A stretch of 64,000 bases of DNA. It comes from Fodinicurvata fenggangensis DSM 21160 (GTDB lineage: Bacteria; Pseudomonadota; Alphaproteobacteria; Kiloniellales; DSM-21159). A model generated the notes under the pieces. The model searched no databases. It saw nothing but the letters and a program-made list of their open reading frames with translations, and was not told where the DNA came from. The DNA lies in NCBI RefSeq assembly GCF_000686045.1, contig NZ_JMLV01000001.1, positions 582,310 through 646,309 of the forward strand, written 5' to 3'. Within the stretch, counting starts at the first letter, position 1; each line of letters opens with the position of its first letter. A program made the translations under genes and the position numbers. Positions 47,645-55,913 of the stretch are shown in pieces.

Positions 47645-48061
47645 CTATCTGGATCCGCCGCCGCCGGCAGCCATCTTGTACATTTGTGTATACTTGGAAT
47701 AGAGGTTGGTGACCGTTGAGTAGTGCATTTGCGTGTCCGCGATCTTGCCCAACTCATTCTCGACCACCACGGAATTGCCGGACGGCACGGTCTCATAGCG
47801 ATCACGCACCTCATCCTGGCGGACTTGCTGTCCCGGCCCTAGATCACGCGTCCCGCTCATGTGCCCCGAATGCGTGGCTGTGGTCTGCATAAGCAGGTTT
47901 CGCCCCTGCAGCATGCGCTCGAAAGAGCCTTCTTTGAGATCCTGACTCACGTAACCGGGCGTATCCGCATTGGCAATGTTCTGAGAGAGAACGGATTGCC
48001 GTTGGGACAGCCAGTCCATGCGCTTTGCGAAAACGTCAAAAAGTGCGAACTTGTCGCTCAT
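47645..48061 (-). CDS. flgB: Flagellar basal-body rod protein FlgB
   Basis: Proximal rod protein, 138 residues from ATG 48061, which has GGAAGAG five bases upstream; the longer frame adds eight residues without a ribosome binding site. The rod signature RQSVLSQNIANADTPGYVSQDLKEGSFERML is clear. It opens the operon flgB-flgC-fliE-fliQ-fliR-flhB. The 137-base gap to csrA is shared by the two divergent promoters. Confidence 0.95.
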   Translation of the reverse strand: MSDKFALFDVFAKRMDWLSQRQSVLSQNIANADTPGYVSQDLKEGSFERMLQGRNLLMQTTATHSGHMSGTRDLGPGQQVRQDEVRDRYETVPSGNSVVVENELGKIADTQMHYSTVTNLYSKYTQMYKMAAGGGGSR

Positions 48062-48099
48062 CACGCTCTTCCGGGCAGAGTACAATCGATCAACCTCAG

Positions 48100-48118
48100 C
48101 GTGGCACAGGACTTGTTA
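48100..48118 (+). promoter_or_regulatory. Weak sigma-54-like promoter before csrA
   Basis: TGGCAC with GG at 48103-48104, ten bases, then GT at 48115-48116 in TTGT, against the consensus TTGC. It is a near match with the -12 C replaced by T, 83 bases upstream of csrA. Confidence 0.35.
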
Positions 48119-48198
48119 AGAAAGTGTAAATGCTGTTACAAACGATTCAGGCTGGAGTGCATGTAATTTGATGGCCGGAACAGGAGCTTCGCCCGCCG

Positions 48199-48438
48199 AT
48201 GCTGTATCTGACACGAAAGATAGGTGAATCGGTCATCATTAATGACGACATCACAGTCACTGTCGTAGATATCCGTGGAAAATCCATAAAACTGGGCTTT
48301 ACCTTTCCTGCTGACGCAAGTGTCCTGCGCGAAGAGATTCACGAGCGTATCCAGGCCGAGAACCGGTCCGCCGCGAATGGCAGTGCGGCCTTGAGCCTGG
48401 AAGAGGATGAAACCACCAAGGACGGTGTGGAATCCTGA
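48199..48438 (+). CDS. csrA: Carbon storage regulator CsrA
   Basis: A 79-residue RNA-binding regulator that binds GGA-containing leaders. It has the usual MLYLTRKIGESVIINDDITVTVVDIRG and LGFTFPADASVLREEIHERI; the C-terminal tail is longer than in E. coli. The position inside a flagellar region fits known control of flagellin or motility mRNA by CsrA in related groups. Confidence 0.95.
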   Translation: MLYLTRKIGESVIINDDITVTVVDIRGKSIKLGFTFPADASVLREEIHERIQAENRSAANGSAALSLEEDETTKDGVES

Positions 48439-48546
48439 ACTCAGGTCTGTCCAGGAATTGCAGGCGCCTCAATACTTCCTTAACCATAAGCCTTCATCCT
48501 ACCCTCCAGGAGGCGTTCTCCTCTGGATACGGAATGAAAGACTGTG

Positions 48547-48900
48547 ATGACTCGGTCATCCTCGGATAACCCCGATTACGACCCCACCTCCAGACCGGGC
48601 GGGCAGCGAACACTGGCTGTTGCCCTGGAAGGTGAAGCCGCTGATACCACCCGCGTCGTCGCACGGGGCGAAGGTGTATTGGCGGAGCAGATCCTCTCGC
48701 TTGCCTTCAGCCACAACGTAAAGGTCCGTCAGGATGCGGCTCTGGCAGAGATCCTGGCCACTCTTGAGCCGGATAGCGAAATCCCTCCGATCGCGCTGGC
48801 AGCGGTTGCGGAAATCCTTACCCGGCTTTATCAGGCAGACAGGAGCCTTGGACAGACGGCTGCGAGTCCGTATGGGCGGACTTCCCAGGGACAGGATTGA
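48547..48900 (+). CDS. flhX: FlhB C-terminal-domain homologue (FlhX)
   Basis: A 117-residue protein equivalent to the cytoplasmic C-terminal domain of FlhB alone. The block VVARGEGVLAEQILSLAFSHNVKVRQDAALAEILATL and the ending IALAAVAEILTRLY align with the FlhB C domain after its cleavage site. The NPTH motif itself is absent. Proteins of this kind (FlhX) can stand in for the FlhB C domain in other species. ATG 48547 is directly preceded by an in-frame GTG at 48544. It lies between csrA and fliO. Confidence 0.83.
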   Translation: MTRSSSDNPDYDPTSRPGGQRTLAVALEGEAADTTRVVARGEGVLAEQILSLAFSHNVKVRQDAALAEILATLEPDSEIPPIALAAVAEILTRLYQADRSLGQTAASPYGRTSQGQD

Positions 48901-48927
48901 CAGGTTCAGGATTAACAGGGGCAGAAC

Positions 48928-49251
48928 ATGGATCCAGGAGACTACATACGCTTTCTGATTGCCTTGGGCGTCGTTATCGCCCTTCTTCTGGGCCTTGCAT
49001 GGATCGCCCGCCGCTCGGGTCTGGCTGGACGCCTGGGCGCCCTCGCCCCATCCAGCAAGAAGGAAAAGCGGCTGAAAGTGATCGAGGCCCTGCCCCTCGA
49101 TTCCAAGAAAAGGCTCGTGCTGCTGCAATGGGATCGGCGCGAGCACCTTATCCTGCTCAATCCGGGAAATGCGCCGGACCTCCTGATCGACAGCAGCAGA
49201 AGTGATGATCCGCACAAGGACAGCCAACCGGACGATGGAGATGCGTCTTGA
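48928..49251 (+). CDS. fliO: Flagellar biosynthesis protein FliO
   Basis: A 107-residue protein with one N-terminal membrane helix (YIRFLIALGVVIALLLGLAWIAR) and a small cytoplasmic domain (RLKVIEALPLDSKKRLVLLQWDRREHLILL). FliO helps assemble the FliP ring. Its stop overlaps the TTG start of fliP. Confidence 0.9.
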   Translation: MDPGDYIRFLIALGVVIALLLGLAWIARRSGLAGRLGALAPSSKKEKRLKVIEALPLDSKKRLVLLQWDRREHLILLNPGNAPDLLIDSSRSDDPHKDSQPDDGDAS

Positions 49252-50012
49252 GCGCTGCAGGGCACTGGGTGAAGAAACCCGGCCTGGTTCTGGCAATTGC
49301 CGCCGGCCTGTCCCTGTTGTTCGCGGTCGTCGGAGCGCCGGCACTTGCGCAAAGCCTGAGTCTCGACCTGGGCGGAGAGGACGGCTCCACGACCAGCCGG
49401 ATCCTGCAGCTGGTTATCCTTGTCACGATCCTCAGCCTGGCGCCCTCGATCCTGGTCATGGTCACGTCGTTCACCCGGATCGTGGTGGTGCTTTCCTTCC
49501 TGCGAAGCGCACTGGGCCTGCAGCAAACGCCACCCAACATGGTCCTGGTCTCACTGGCACTCTTCCTGACCGCCTTCATCATGATGCCGACCTTCGAGCG
49601 GGTGTACGACGAGGCTGTCGTTCCCCTGATCGAAGAGGAAATCGACGAGATGACGGCGTTCGAGCGGGCCAGCGATCCCGTTCGCGACTTCATGCTGGCC
49701 CACGTCCGCGAGCGCGACCTTCAGCTCTTTGCCGACCTTTCCGAGGTCGAAGAGATCGAAGCTCCGGAAGCCACGCCTTTGCGTATCCTGATCCCGGCCT
49801 TCATGATCAGCGAACTGAGGCGTGCGTTTGAGATTGGCTTCCTGATCTTCCTGCCCTTCCTCATCATCGACATGGTCGTGGCCTCGATCCTGATGTCCAT
49901 GGGCATGATGATGCTGCCGCCGGTCATGATCTCCCTGCCCTTCAAGCTGATCTTCTTCGTGCTTGTCGATGGCTGGTACCTGATCGCAGGCAGCCTGATC
50001 CAGAGCTATTGA
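49248..50012 (+). CDS. fliP: Flagellar export gate protein FliP
   Basis: Core pore subunit of the flagellar export gate, 254 residues. A signal-like segment (about 15-36) is followed by the FliP blocks LAPSILVMVTSFTRIVVVLSFLRSALGLQQTPPNMVLVSLALFLT and MMLPPVMISLPFKLIFFVLVDGW. It starts with TTG at 49248, inside the fliO stop, so translation is probably coupled. Confidence 0.96.
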   Translation: MSAAGHWVKKPGLVLAIAAGLSLLFAVVGAPALAQSLSLDLGGEDGSTTSRILQLVILVTILSLAPSILVMVTSFTRIVVVLSFLRSALGLQQTPPNMVLVSLALFLTAFIMMPTFERVYDEAVVPLIEEEIDEMTAFERASDPVRDFMLAHVRERDLQLFADLSEVEEIEAPEATPLRILIPAFMISELRRAFEIGFLIFLPFLIIDMVVASILMSMGMMMLPPVMISLPFKLIFFVLVDGWYLIAGSLIQSY

Positions 50013-50042
50013 AGCTGAGCGATTGCTGCGCCGCCTGACCGG

Positions 50043-53000
50043 TTACAGACCGGACTCAGCCAAATCCTGAAGCTGGTCGCTATAGCTTGTCATGTAGCTT
50101 CGGGCCTCGGCCACAGCCGAAAACTCCGCGGCGAGTGACTCGCCATCCTGCAGATCCACCTCATCCACCAACAGTGCATAGGCATCGGCGTGTTCGCTTT
50201 GCGCCATGCTTGCTTCGTAACGGGAAGCCTGTGCTGCAAGATCGTCACTGCGGCCAGCAAGGGTCAGCGCCACAGCATGGTTGAGAATGCGTCCCGACTC
50301 CTGTTCGGAAAGCGTCTCTCCCTCCTCGGGCACCGGCGGCAGAACTTGGGACAGCGTACTCGCAGCCTCATCCCATCGCTCGTTGCTCCACAATATCTCT
50401 GCCCTCAGGTCACGCGCCTGCAGCCGCTCGTCTCCGCGTAGCAGGGAAAGCGCCTCTTCCACCTGCCCCTGTTCGCTGAGCGCATGCGCACGCAGATAGA
50501 CCCTTTCGCGCGACAGGTCCTGCTCCAATCCTGAAACAGCCGTTTCCTCCAAAGCCTTCAAGGCAGAGCCCGGGTCATTGTTCAGCAGGTGAATCGCGGC
50601 CAGGCGGGCACCGACGCGCGATTTGTGGGAACCGGCAAGACGGTAGTCAACCTGGTGCTGCAGCAGGTTTGCCGCGCGCTCCAGCAAATCCATGGCCACA
50701 AGCTTGTCCGCAAGCCTGGATATCAGGCGCTCACCATCCGGCCCCACAGGCATCAGCTCGCGGAACTCTTCATAGAGCGCAAGCGCACGCATCGGGGGCA
50801 AATCGTCGACGCGATCCCCCTCAACGAGGACCTCGCGGAAAATGCTGCGCATCTTCCGTGCAGCCGCCTCCACACCTGCCGTTTCCGGAAAATAGGTCAC
50901 AGCCCTGCGTAGCGAGCGCAAAGCTTCGCTCGGCGCACCGCTTTCCAACTGCAGATCTGCCAGCCGTGTCAGCAGGGAAAGCTCGAAGTTGTCGCCCCGC
51001 CACGCGAAGCGCAGCCGCTCCAACTCGTTGATCGCCTCGTCATGGCCGATCTCGCCGCTCTCCAGGCGGTCGTCCAAAAGGGCCAAGCGCGCTTTTGCAG
51101 AGGCCGCACTGTTGATGCGCTCGGCTGTAACCTGCCACAGGTCACGCGCTTCTTCCCTCTCGCCGCGCAGCATTGCGATACGCCCAGCTAGGTAGTCCTG
51201 TCTCGCCCGCGAAAGGTTGTCCGTAGCATCGCTTTCTGCCCGCGCCAGATAGTCCTCCGCTTCGTCGAGACTTTCCTGGTTCACGGCCGCTTCCGCAGCC
51301 AGCTGGTAGAGGCGGACCCGCACATTCCGGGGATAGGTGTCGATGAGGGCATTGTTCTCCGCGAAGGCTCGCGCCGCCACCGGCCAATCCCGGGCTTCCG
51401 CCGCATAGACGCCCCGCCACAATGCAGCCTCGGGTACCCTTTCCAGCAGGGGAGCGCCCAGGCGTCCGGCCGCCGCCTCAAACTCGCCCCTCAGAATATT
51501 GGCGGCGGCGCGCATGACCCTGACTTCCGGGTTCGACTCGAGCAGCGGGTCCTCCTCCACCAATTGATCCAGGATACCCAGGGCTTCTGCCATCAGCCCC
51601 CGGGCAAAATAGAAACGGGCCAGATCCAGGCGCCGAAGCGTCTTGTCTCGGCCCGTGGCGGCGGCCACTCGGTCCTCGAGATGCTGGCGCGTTTCGCTAT
51701 AACCCTCCCCGATCTCAACGCGCCAGGCATCAAGATCGAACAGTCTGCTGGTTCCCTTGTCCCCCGGCATCCCGGAGGGTTCATTGAGATCCACCCCGTC
51801 TGAAATATACAGGCCATCCTCCGCCCGCACCTCGACAGAGTCCGAACCAGCCTCAACACTTACGCGTTCATCAAGTGGCTGGATGACAATACCCTGCAGC
51901 GTTTCCAGAAGGATGAACTGAGGAAAATGCCTCTGCGCGGGAAAAAGCTGTCCGTCCGACATCAAGGGCGCAGCAAGCAGGCGTCCACGCTGGGCATCCT
52001 CCTGCTCGACCACCAAGCGGGCCCCGGAGGCTGCTATGGAAAGCAGCACCTCCTCACCGTCCTGCCGCCTTTCCAGAAGCGGCGCCCTGGGCCGTGTTGG
52101 GGCCTTGGGACTCAGCCGTATCCGCCATTCACGGCCTTCCCCGGTCACCTCGGCCTTCAGTGGATAAGACACGGGAACCGTCAGGATGGTCGCATCCTCC
52201 AGCTGTTCCTGCTGCACGCCAGAGAACTCAGGCGCAGTATTCCGCAAGCGTTGCGCGAAATCCTCAGGTACCTCCCGATCAAGGGCGATGACCAGCCCCT
52301 GGTCGTTCTCATAGGCAGCCAGGGCCACTTGTTCCGGCCACGTCATGACCAATTCGACTTCGTCCGGCCAGGGCGCGCGGCGTCCCGTATAAGGCCTCGT
52401 GTCCTGCAAGCGCGACTGACGTGCCACATCAAGTCCGATGGCATTTGGGTCCCTCTCGCCGTCCTGCAGGGTAGGTGCGTCGGATGCCAACGGGCCGTCC
52501 AGTTCTGGCTGATCGGTTGCTTCCATGGAAAAGGGAGAATCGGATGCCAGTCCGACACCCGGATCCGCCACATCCAGTTCCACCAGGGACTCCCGGCTGC
52601 GGCTCTGCAGCCGCGCCCCGGCCTGATGTTCCACATTCACGCGCAGCTTGTTGTCGGCTAGTGTGCTCTCAATCCCCTGTATCCGGGACAACCTGTCCAG
52701 AAGGCCTTCCTCGAACTGAAGGCGCCCCGGCTTCTCGAAATGAAGCGTGCTGCTTTCCTCGCCGCTTTCCAGACGATAGGAAACCGGATCTGCCCAGGAA
52801 AAGCGCAGGCGATCGAAAACCTCGTGGCGTTCACCATCGACGCCCACATCGGGAGGGGGCGGCGGAGGCGGAACCTCGGGGCGAAGGTCCAGGACGATAC
52901 GCGACCCGCTGTAGGCACTTGCGACCTTGCGCCGATCACTCAATTCCACCTGAAACCGGCGTCCGTAATCCGAGACCACGACATCACCGAGCATGGGGCC

Positions 53001-53234
53001 AAGAGCTTGCCGCGCCGGTGCGAAATCCAGATTAACGGCCTGATTGAATCTCAGCAGCAGGTAACGGCCATCGGTGCGGACCTGGTGTTGGGGCGTGTCA
53101 TCGAAGTCCAGGACCAAACGATAGAAGCCGGGATGAATGCCGCCGCGCACGGCAACCGCTCCGTTTTCGCTCTGGGCCAGGGCGCCAGGCGCCACCAGGC
53201 AAAGCGAAAGCAGCAGGAAGAAAAAACGCAGCAC
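50043..53234 (-). CDS. Large exported TPR protein of the motility cluster
   Basis: A 1063-residue protein of unknown function. It has a signal peptide (FFFLLLSLCLVAPGALAQ), an N-terminal beta-rich part (about 25-125) similar in pattern to AMIN-like domains, a run of prolines after LRPEV, further beta-rich segments to about 530, and then tetratricopeptide-like repeats to the C-terminus (ARFYFARGLMAEALGILDQL, AEDYLARAESDATDNLSRARQDYLAG, RLRFAWRGDNFELSLLTRLADLQLE, LALYEEFRELMPVG). It starts at GTG 53234 with GGAG eight bases upstream, six bases after motB, and probably ends the fliL operon. The layout suggests a periplasmic scaffold near the motor; this is inference. Confidence 0.8.
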   Translation of the reverse strand: MLRFFFLLLSLCLVAPGALAQSENGAVAVRGGIHPGFYRLVLDFDDTPQHQVRTDGRYLLLRFNQAVNLDFAPARQALGPMLGDVVVSDYGRRFQVELSDRRKVASAYSGSRIVLDLRPEVPPPPPPPDVGVDGERHEVFDRLRFSWADPVSYRLESGEESSTLHFEKPGRLQFEEGLLDRLSRIQGIESTLADNKLRVNVEHQAGARLQSRSRESLVELDVADPGVGLASDSPFSMEATDQPELDGPLASDAPTLQDGERDPNAIGLDVARQSRLQDTRPYTGRRAPWPDEVELVMTWPEQVALAAYENDQGLVIALDREVPEDFAQRLRNTAPEFSGVQQEQLEDATILTVPVSYPLKAEVTGEGREWRIRLSPKAPTRPRAPLLERRQDGEEVLLSIAASGARLVVEQEDAQRGRLLAAPLMSDGQLFPAQRHFPQFILLETLQGIVIQPLDERVSVEAGSDSVEVRAEDGLYISDGVDLNEPSGMPGDKGTSRLFDLDAWRVEIGEGYSETRQHLEDRVAAATGRDKTLRRLDLARFYFARGLMAEALGILDQLVEEDPLLESNPEVRVMRAAANILRGEFEAAAGRLGAPLLERVPEAALWRGVYAAEARDWPVAARAFAENNALIDTYPRNVRVRLYQLAAEAAVNQESLDEAEDYLARAESDATDNLSRARQDYLAGRIAMLRGEREEARDLWQVTAERINSAASAKARLALLDDRLESGEIGHDEAINELERLRFAWRGDNFELSLLTRLADLQLESGAPSEALRSLRRAVTYFPETAGVEAAARKMRSIFREVLVEGDRVDDLPPMRALALYEEFRELMPVGPDGERLISRLADKLVAMDLLERAANLLQHQVDYRLAGSHKSRVGARLAAIHLLNNDPGSALKALEETAVSGLEQDLSRERVYLRAHALSEQGQVEEALSLLRGDERLQARDLRAEILWSNERWDEAASTLSQVLPPVPEEGETLSEQESGRILNHAVALTLAGRSDDLAAQASRYEASMAQSEHADAYALLVDEVDLQDGESLAAEFSAVAEARSYMTSYSDQLQDLAESGL

Positions 53235-53239
53235 CGCAC

Positions 53240-54034
53240 CTACTCCAGATCCCCGGCATCCTCCAGGACAACGATCTCGGTCCGGCGCCCCTGGCGGAAA
53301 TTCTCGGCCGGGTTCTCTCCGGCCGCCCGGGTCAGTTCCTCGAATCGTCCGGCTCCGTGACCACGGATGATGATATCCGAACCATAGCCGGACCGCTTCA
53401 GGAAATGCGCGACCCAGGCGGCGCGTGCAAGGGAAAGTTCCCAGTTGCTGTGCGGACCGTCCTCGATCGGACGTGGGTCCGCATAGCCAACCACCTCGAT
53501 CCGGTTCCGCACCCTGGCCAACAGCCCGCCAAGTGAGTAGATCGCGCGCTCCGCGCGGGGGATGGGCTCGATCGCGCCTGATTCGAACAGAAGGTCATCT
53601 GGCAGAACCACCACCAGTCGCCCGTCCTTGCGCTGGACATCGGCCGTGTCGAAGAACCTGTTGTCCGAGAATTCCGCCCGCAGCTGAGCAGCCAGGTAGT
53701 TCAGGTTCAATCCGGGCCTCAGGCGGGCCGTCTCCACATCCTTTTTCTGGTCGGGCGAGACAAGGGGGTCCTCTTTGAGCGTCTCGACCTGGCCCAGGAA
53801 ATTGCTGCGCAAGGCTTCCCAGTCGCGATCCTCCAGCGTCATCATGGCAAACATCATGACGAAAAAGGCAAGCAGCAGCGCCACGAGATCCGTAAAGGTA
53901 ACAAGCCAGGCCCCGGAAGCCTTGCCGCCCCCTTTGGGAGCCGCAGGGGCCATGCCCCCCGAAGGCACCGGCGCAAAGGGTATGTAGGGGGACGATTCTG
54001 GCTTGTCCGTGCCTTTCCCCTCTGTCCGGCTCAT
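53240..54034 (-). CDS. motB: Flagellar stator protein MotB-like (OmpA family)
   Basis: A 264-residue protein with one membrane helix near the N-terminus, SGAWLVTFTDLVALLLAFFVMMFAM, in which Asp49 is in the place of the proton-binding aspartate. The C-terminal OmpA-like domain reads RIEVVGYADPRPIEDGPHSNWELSLARAAWVAHFL and is expected to hold peptidoglycan. No motA gene is in the window. It overlaps the following MotB-like paralogue by four bases. Confidence 0.82.
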   Translation of the reverse strand: MSRTEGKGTDKPESSPYIPFAPVPSGGMAPAAPKGGGKASGAWLVTFTDLVALLLAFFVMMFAMMTLEDRDWEALRSNFLGQVETLKEDPLVSPDQKKDVETARLRPGLNLNYLAAQLRAEFSDNRFFDTADVQRKDGRLVVVLPDDLLFESGAIEPIPRAERAIYSLGGLLARVRNRIEVVGYADPRPIEDGPHSNWELSLARAAWVAHFLKRSGYGSDIIIRGHGAGRFEELTRAAGENPAENFRQGRRTEIVVLEDAGDLE

Positions 54035-54726
54035 GGATTCAGCTCCGCCGGCTGATCGGGTTCACCCTCACCCCCCCAGAGGCGCACCACTATGCGGACC
54101 TTCCCCGCCTTCTCCGGCAGCAGGCCGCCGGAAATCCTGTCAGCGGCCAGGTCACGGTCCAGGAAGGAACGTACAAGCGCACCGGCGCGCAGGAACACGG
54201 GGCTTTGTCCTTGGCTGTCCAGTAGTCTCTCCATGGCCTGCGGATCGAAGCCGTTCAGTAGCTCCAGGTCATAATCCGCATTCCAGTCCTGTCGCCTGCT
54301 GAGTTCCACTGCCACGCGATCGATCAGGCGCTCCGCCCGTCCGTTCAATTGCGTGCTGTCGCGCAGGAAAAGCTCATTGGCCGGCATTTCCAGCCGCAAT
54401 TCGCCCAGCGCGGGATCTACCTCCATGGAGGCCTTCGGCAAATAGGAACGAAACAGGCGGCTCAGTTCGCTCAAGGCCGGCGCGCCGCCCTGCTGGATGC
54501 CATCTGCGCCCGGCAGGGGGTTGATGGTACGATTGACCTCGACCCGGCCCTCGAAGGTCTTGTTGACGCTATCGACGACCTTCTTGACCTTCTCGTTCTC
54601 GAACTGCGCCAGGACGGTCAGCAGGATGAAGAACGCCAGCAGAAGCAGCTTCAGGCTGAGCAGCGCCATCAGGCTGCTTGTACTGGACCCTCCCCCCTGT
54701 CGCTGAATGCCTGGCGCCGGCTGCAT
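54031..54726 (-). CDS. MotB-like paralogue without the stator aspartate
   Basis: A 231-residue protein with an N-terminal membrane helix (LMALLSLKLLLLAFFILLTVLAQFE) and a C-terminal domain of OmpA-like layout but weak motif conservation. When aligned on LLAFF with the adjacent MotB, the proton-binding Asp is replaced by Ser, with a Lys two residues on. It therefore cannot work as a normal proton-conducting stator subunit. It lies between cheZ and motB; the overlap with motB suggests joint production. Confidence 0.68.
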   Translation of the reverse strand: MQPAPGIQRQGGGSSTSSLMALLSLKLLLLAFFILLTVLAQFENEKVKKVVDSVNKTFEGRVEVNRTINPLPGADGIQQGGAPALSELSRLFRSYLPKASMEVDPALGELRLEMPANELFLRDSTQLNGRAERLIDRVAVELSRRQDWNADYDLELLNGFDPQAMERLLDSQGQSPVFLRAGALVRSFLDRDLAADRISGGLLPEKAGKVRIVVRLWGGEGEPDQPAELNP

Positions 54727-54734
54727 GATGTGCC

Positions 54735-55382
54735 TCAGTCGAAGCTGGCAAGCAACGCGTCGATATCGTCCTGGCTGATGGCATCCTCTGAAGATTGCGG
54801 GCCGTTCATCAGTTCAGCGTCCGCCGCACCTGAAGTCTCGTTCGCTTTCCGCTCACGGGCCGATCGTTCACCCGGCTCGCCAAAGGTTTCCAGCAGGGCG
54901 TTAACCTTTTCCTCGATATGAGTCAGGCAGTGAATGACCTTGGTGATGCGCTGGCCGGTGATATCCTGGAATCCGCAAGCCTCGTAGACCTGGGTCACGG
55001 AGTCGGTCAGTCGCTGCGCCACCTCCGGAGGCAGGGTCTCGGCTTCCTTTTCGATGGCCTCCACCGATTCCATGATCGAATTGGTGGCCTGTTCCGTAGC
55101 GCCGACAATGGCTTCCAGCTCTTCGCCGGCGGCCGGAATATGCTCGTCGGTGATCTCGTCGGGCCGCAGCGAGGCGATTTCCTGACGGGCGGAGTGAATA
55201 TAGCGCGAAAGGGCCTCGATCTCGCCATAGACCTTCAGATTGACGCTCGACAGGTCGCCCTGGGCCGTATTTATGATCCCTTCGACGATATTCACCAGAT
55301 CATCGGGATCTATGTCCTTGTAGCGGCTGACCAGTGCTTCAAGGCGCTGCTCGTGTCCGTTGGTTTCGGCTTGATCCGTCAT
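54735..55382 (-). CDS. cheZ: Chemotaxis phosphatase CheZ
   Basis: CheZ removes the phosphate from CheY-P. The 215-residue helical protein has the catalytic block EACGFQDITGQRITKVIHCL, with the Asp and Gln used in dephosphorylation, and the C-terminal CheY-binding tail SQDDIDALLASFD. CheZ is less widespread in alphaproteobacteria than in gammaproteobacteria. It is 12 bases downstream of cheY. Confidence 0.92.
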   Translation of the reverse strand: MTDQAETNGHEQRLEALVSRYKDIDPDDLVNIVEGIINTAQGDLSSVNLKVYGEIEALSRYIHSARQEIASLRPDEITDEHIPAAGEELEAIVGATEQATNSIMESVEAIEKEAETLPPEVAQRLTDSVTQVYEACGFQDITGQRITKVIHCLTHIEEKVNALLETFGEPGERSARERKANETSGAADAELMNGPQSSEDAISQDDIDALLASFD

Positions 55383-55394
55383 GTTTCATGACCT

Positions 55395-55784
55395 TTAGAA
55401 AGCGCCAAGAACAGCCTGCAGCTTGTTCTTCAGCGTCGCGGCATTGAACGGCTTGACGATGTAGTTGGTCACCCCGGCCTGCTTGGCGGCGACCACGTTC
55501 TCGCTCTTGCTTTCCGCCGTGATCATGACGAAAGGCAGATCCTTCAGCTTGGTATCTGTCCGGACTTCCTTCAGAAGCTGCAAGCCGCTCATGGGCTCCA
55601 TGTTCCAGTCCGATATGACAAGCTGATAGGGTTTGTCGCGTAGTTTCTGAAGGGCCTGGGCGCCATCCGTCGCCTCGTCAACATTGTTGAAACCAAGCTG
55701 CTTCAGCAGGTTGCGAATGATCCTGAGCATCGTCTTGTAATCGTCAACGATGAGGATCTGCATATCCATGTCCACACCTGCCAT
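55395..55784 (-). CDS. cheY: Chemotaxis response regulator CheY
   Basis: A 129-residue single receiver domain. The acidic pair is in ILIVDDYKTML, the phosphorylated Asp in LVISDWNMEPMSG, and the conserved Thr and Lys in FVMITAES and YIVKPFNAATL. The DWNMP-like block is typical of CheY. ATG 55784 has GGAG eight bases upstream; two more ATGs follow within eight codons. Cheaply it signals to FliM, encoded two genes upstream. Confidence 0.95.
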   Translation of the reverse strand: MAGVDMDMQILIVDDYKTMLRIIRNLLKQLGFNNVDEATDGAQALQKLRDKPYQLVISDWNMEPMSGLQLLKEVRTDTKLKDLPFVMITAESKSENVVAAKQAGVTNYIVKPFNAATLKNKLQAVLGAF

Positions 55785-55913
55785 CTCTCGTACTCCGTCT
55801 TGTTCTCGCGTGTTCCGGTTTTTATCCAGGGCAGCAATTCGCGCCTAGTCTCAAACTAGCCACAGCTTCTTAACGTTGGGTAAAGCCAAGAAAATTTCGT
55901 GAACTCAGCCTGA

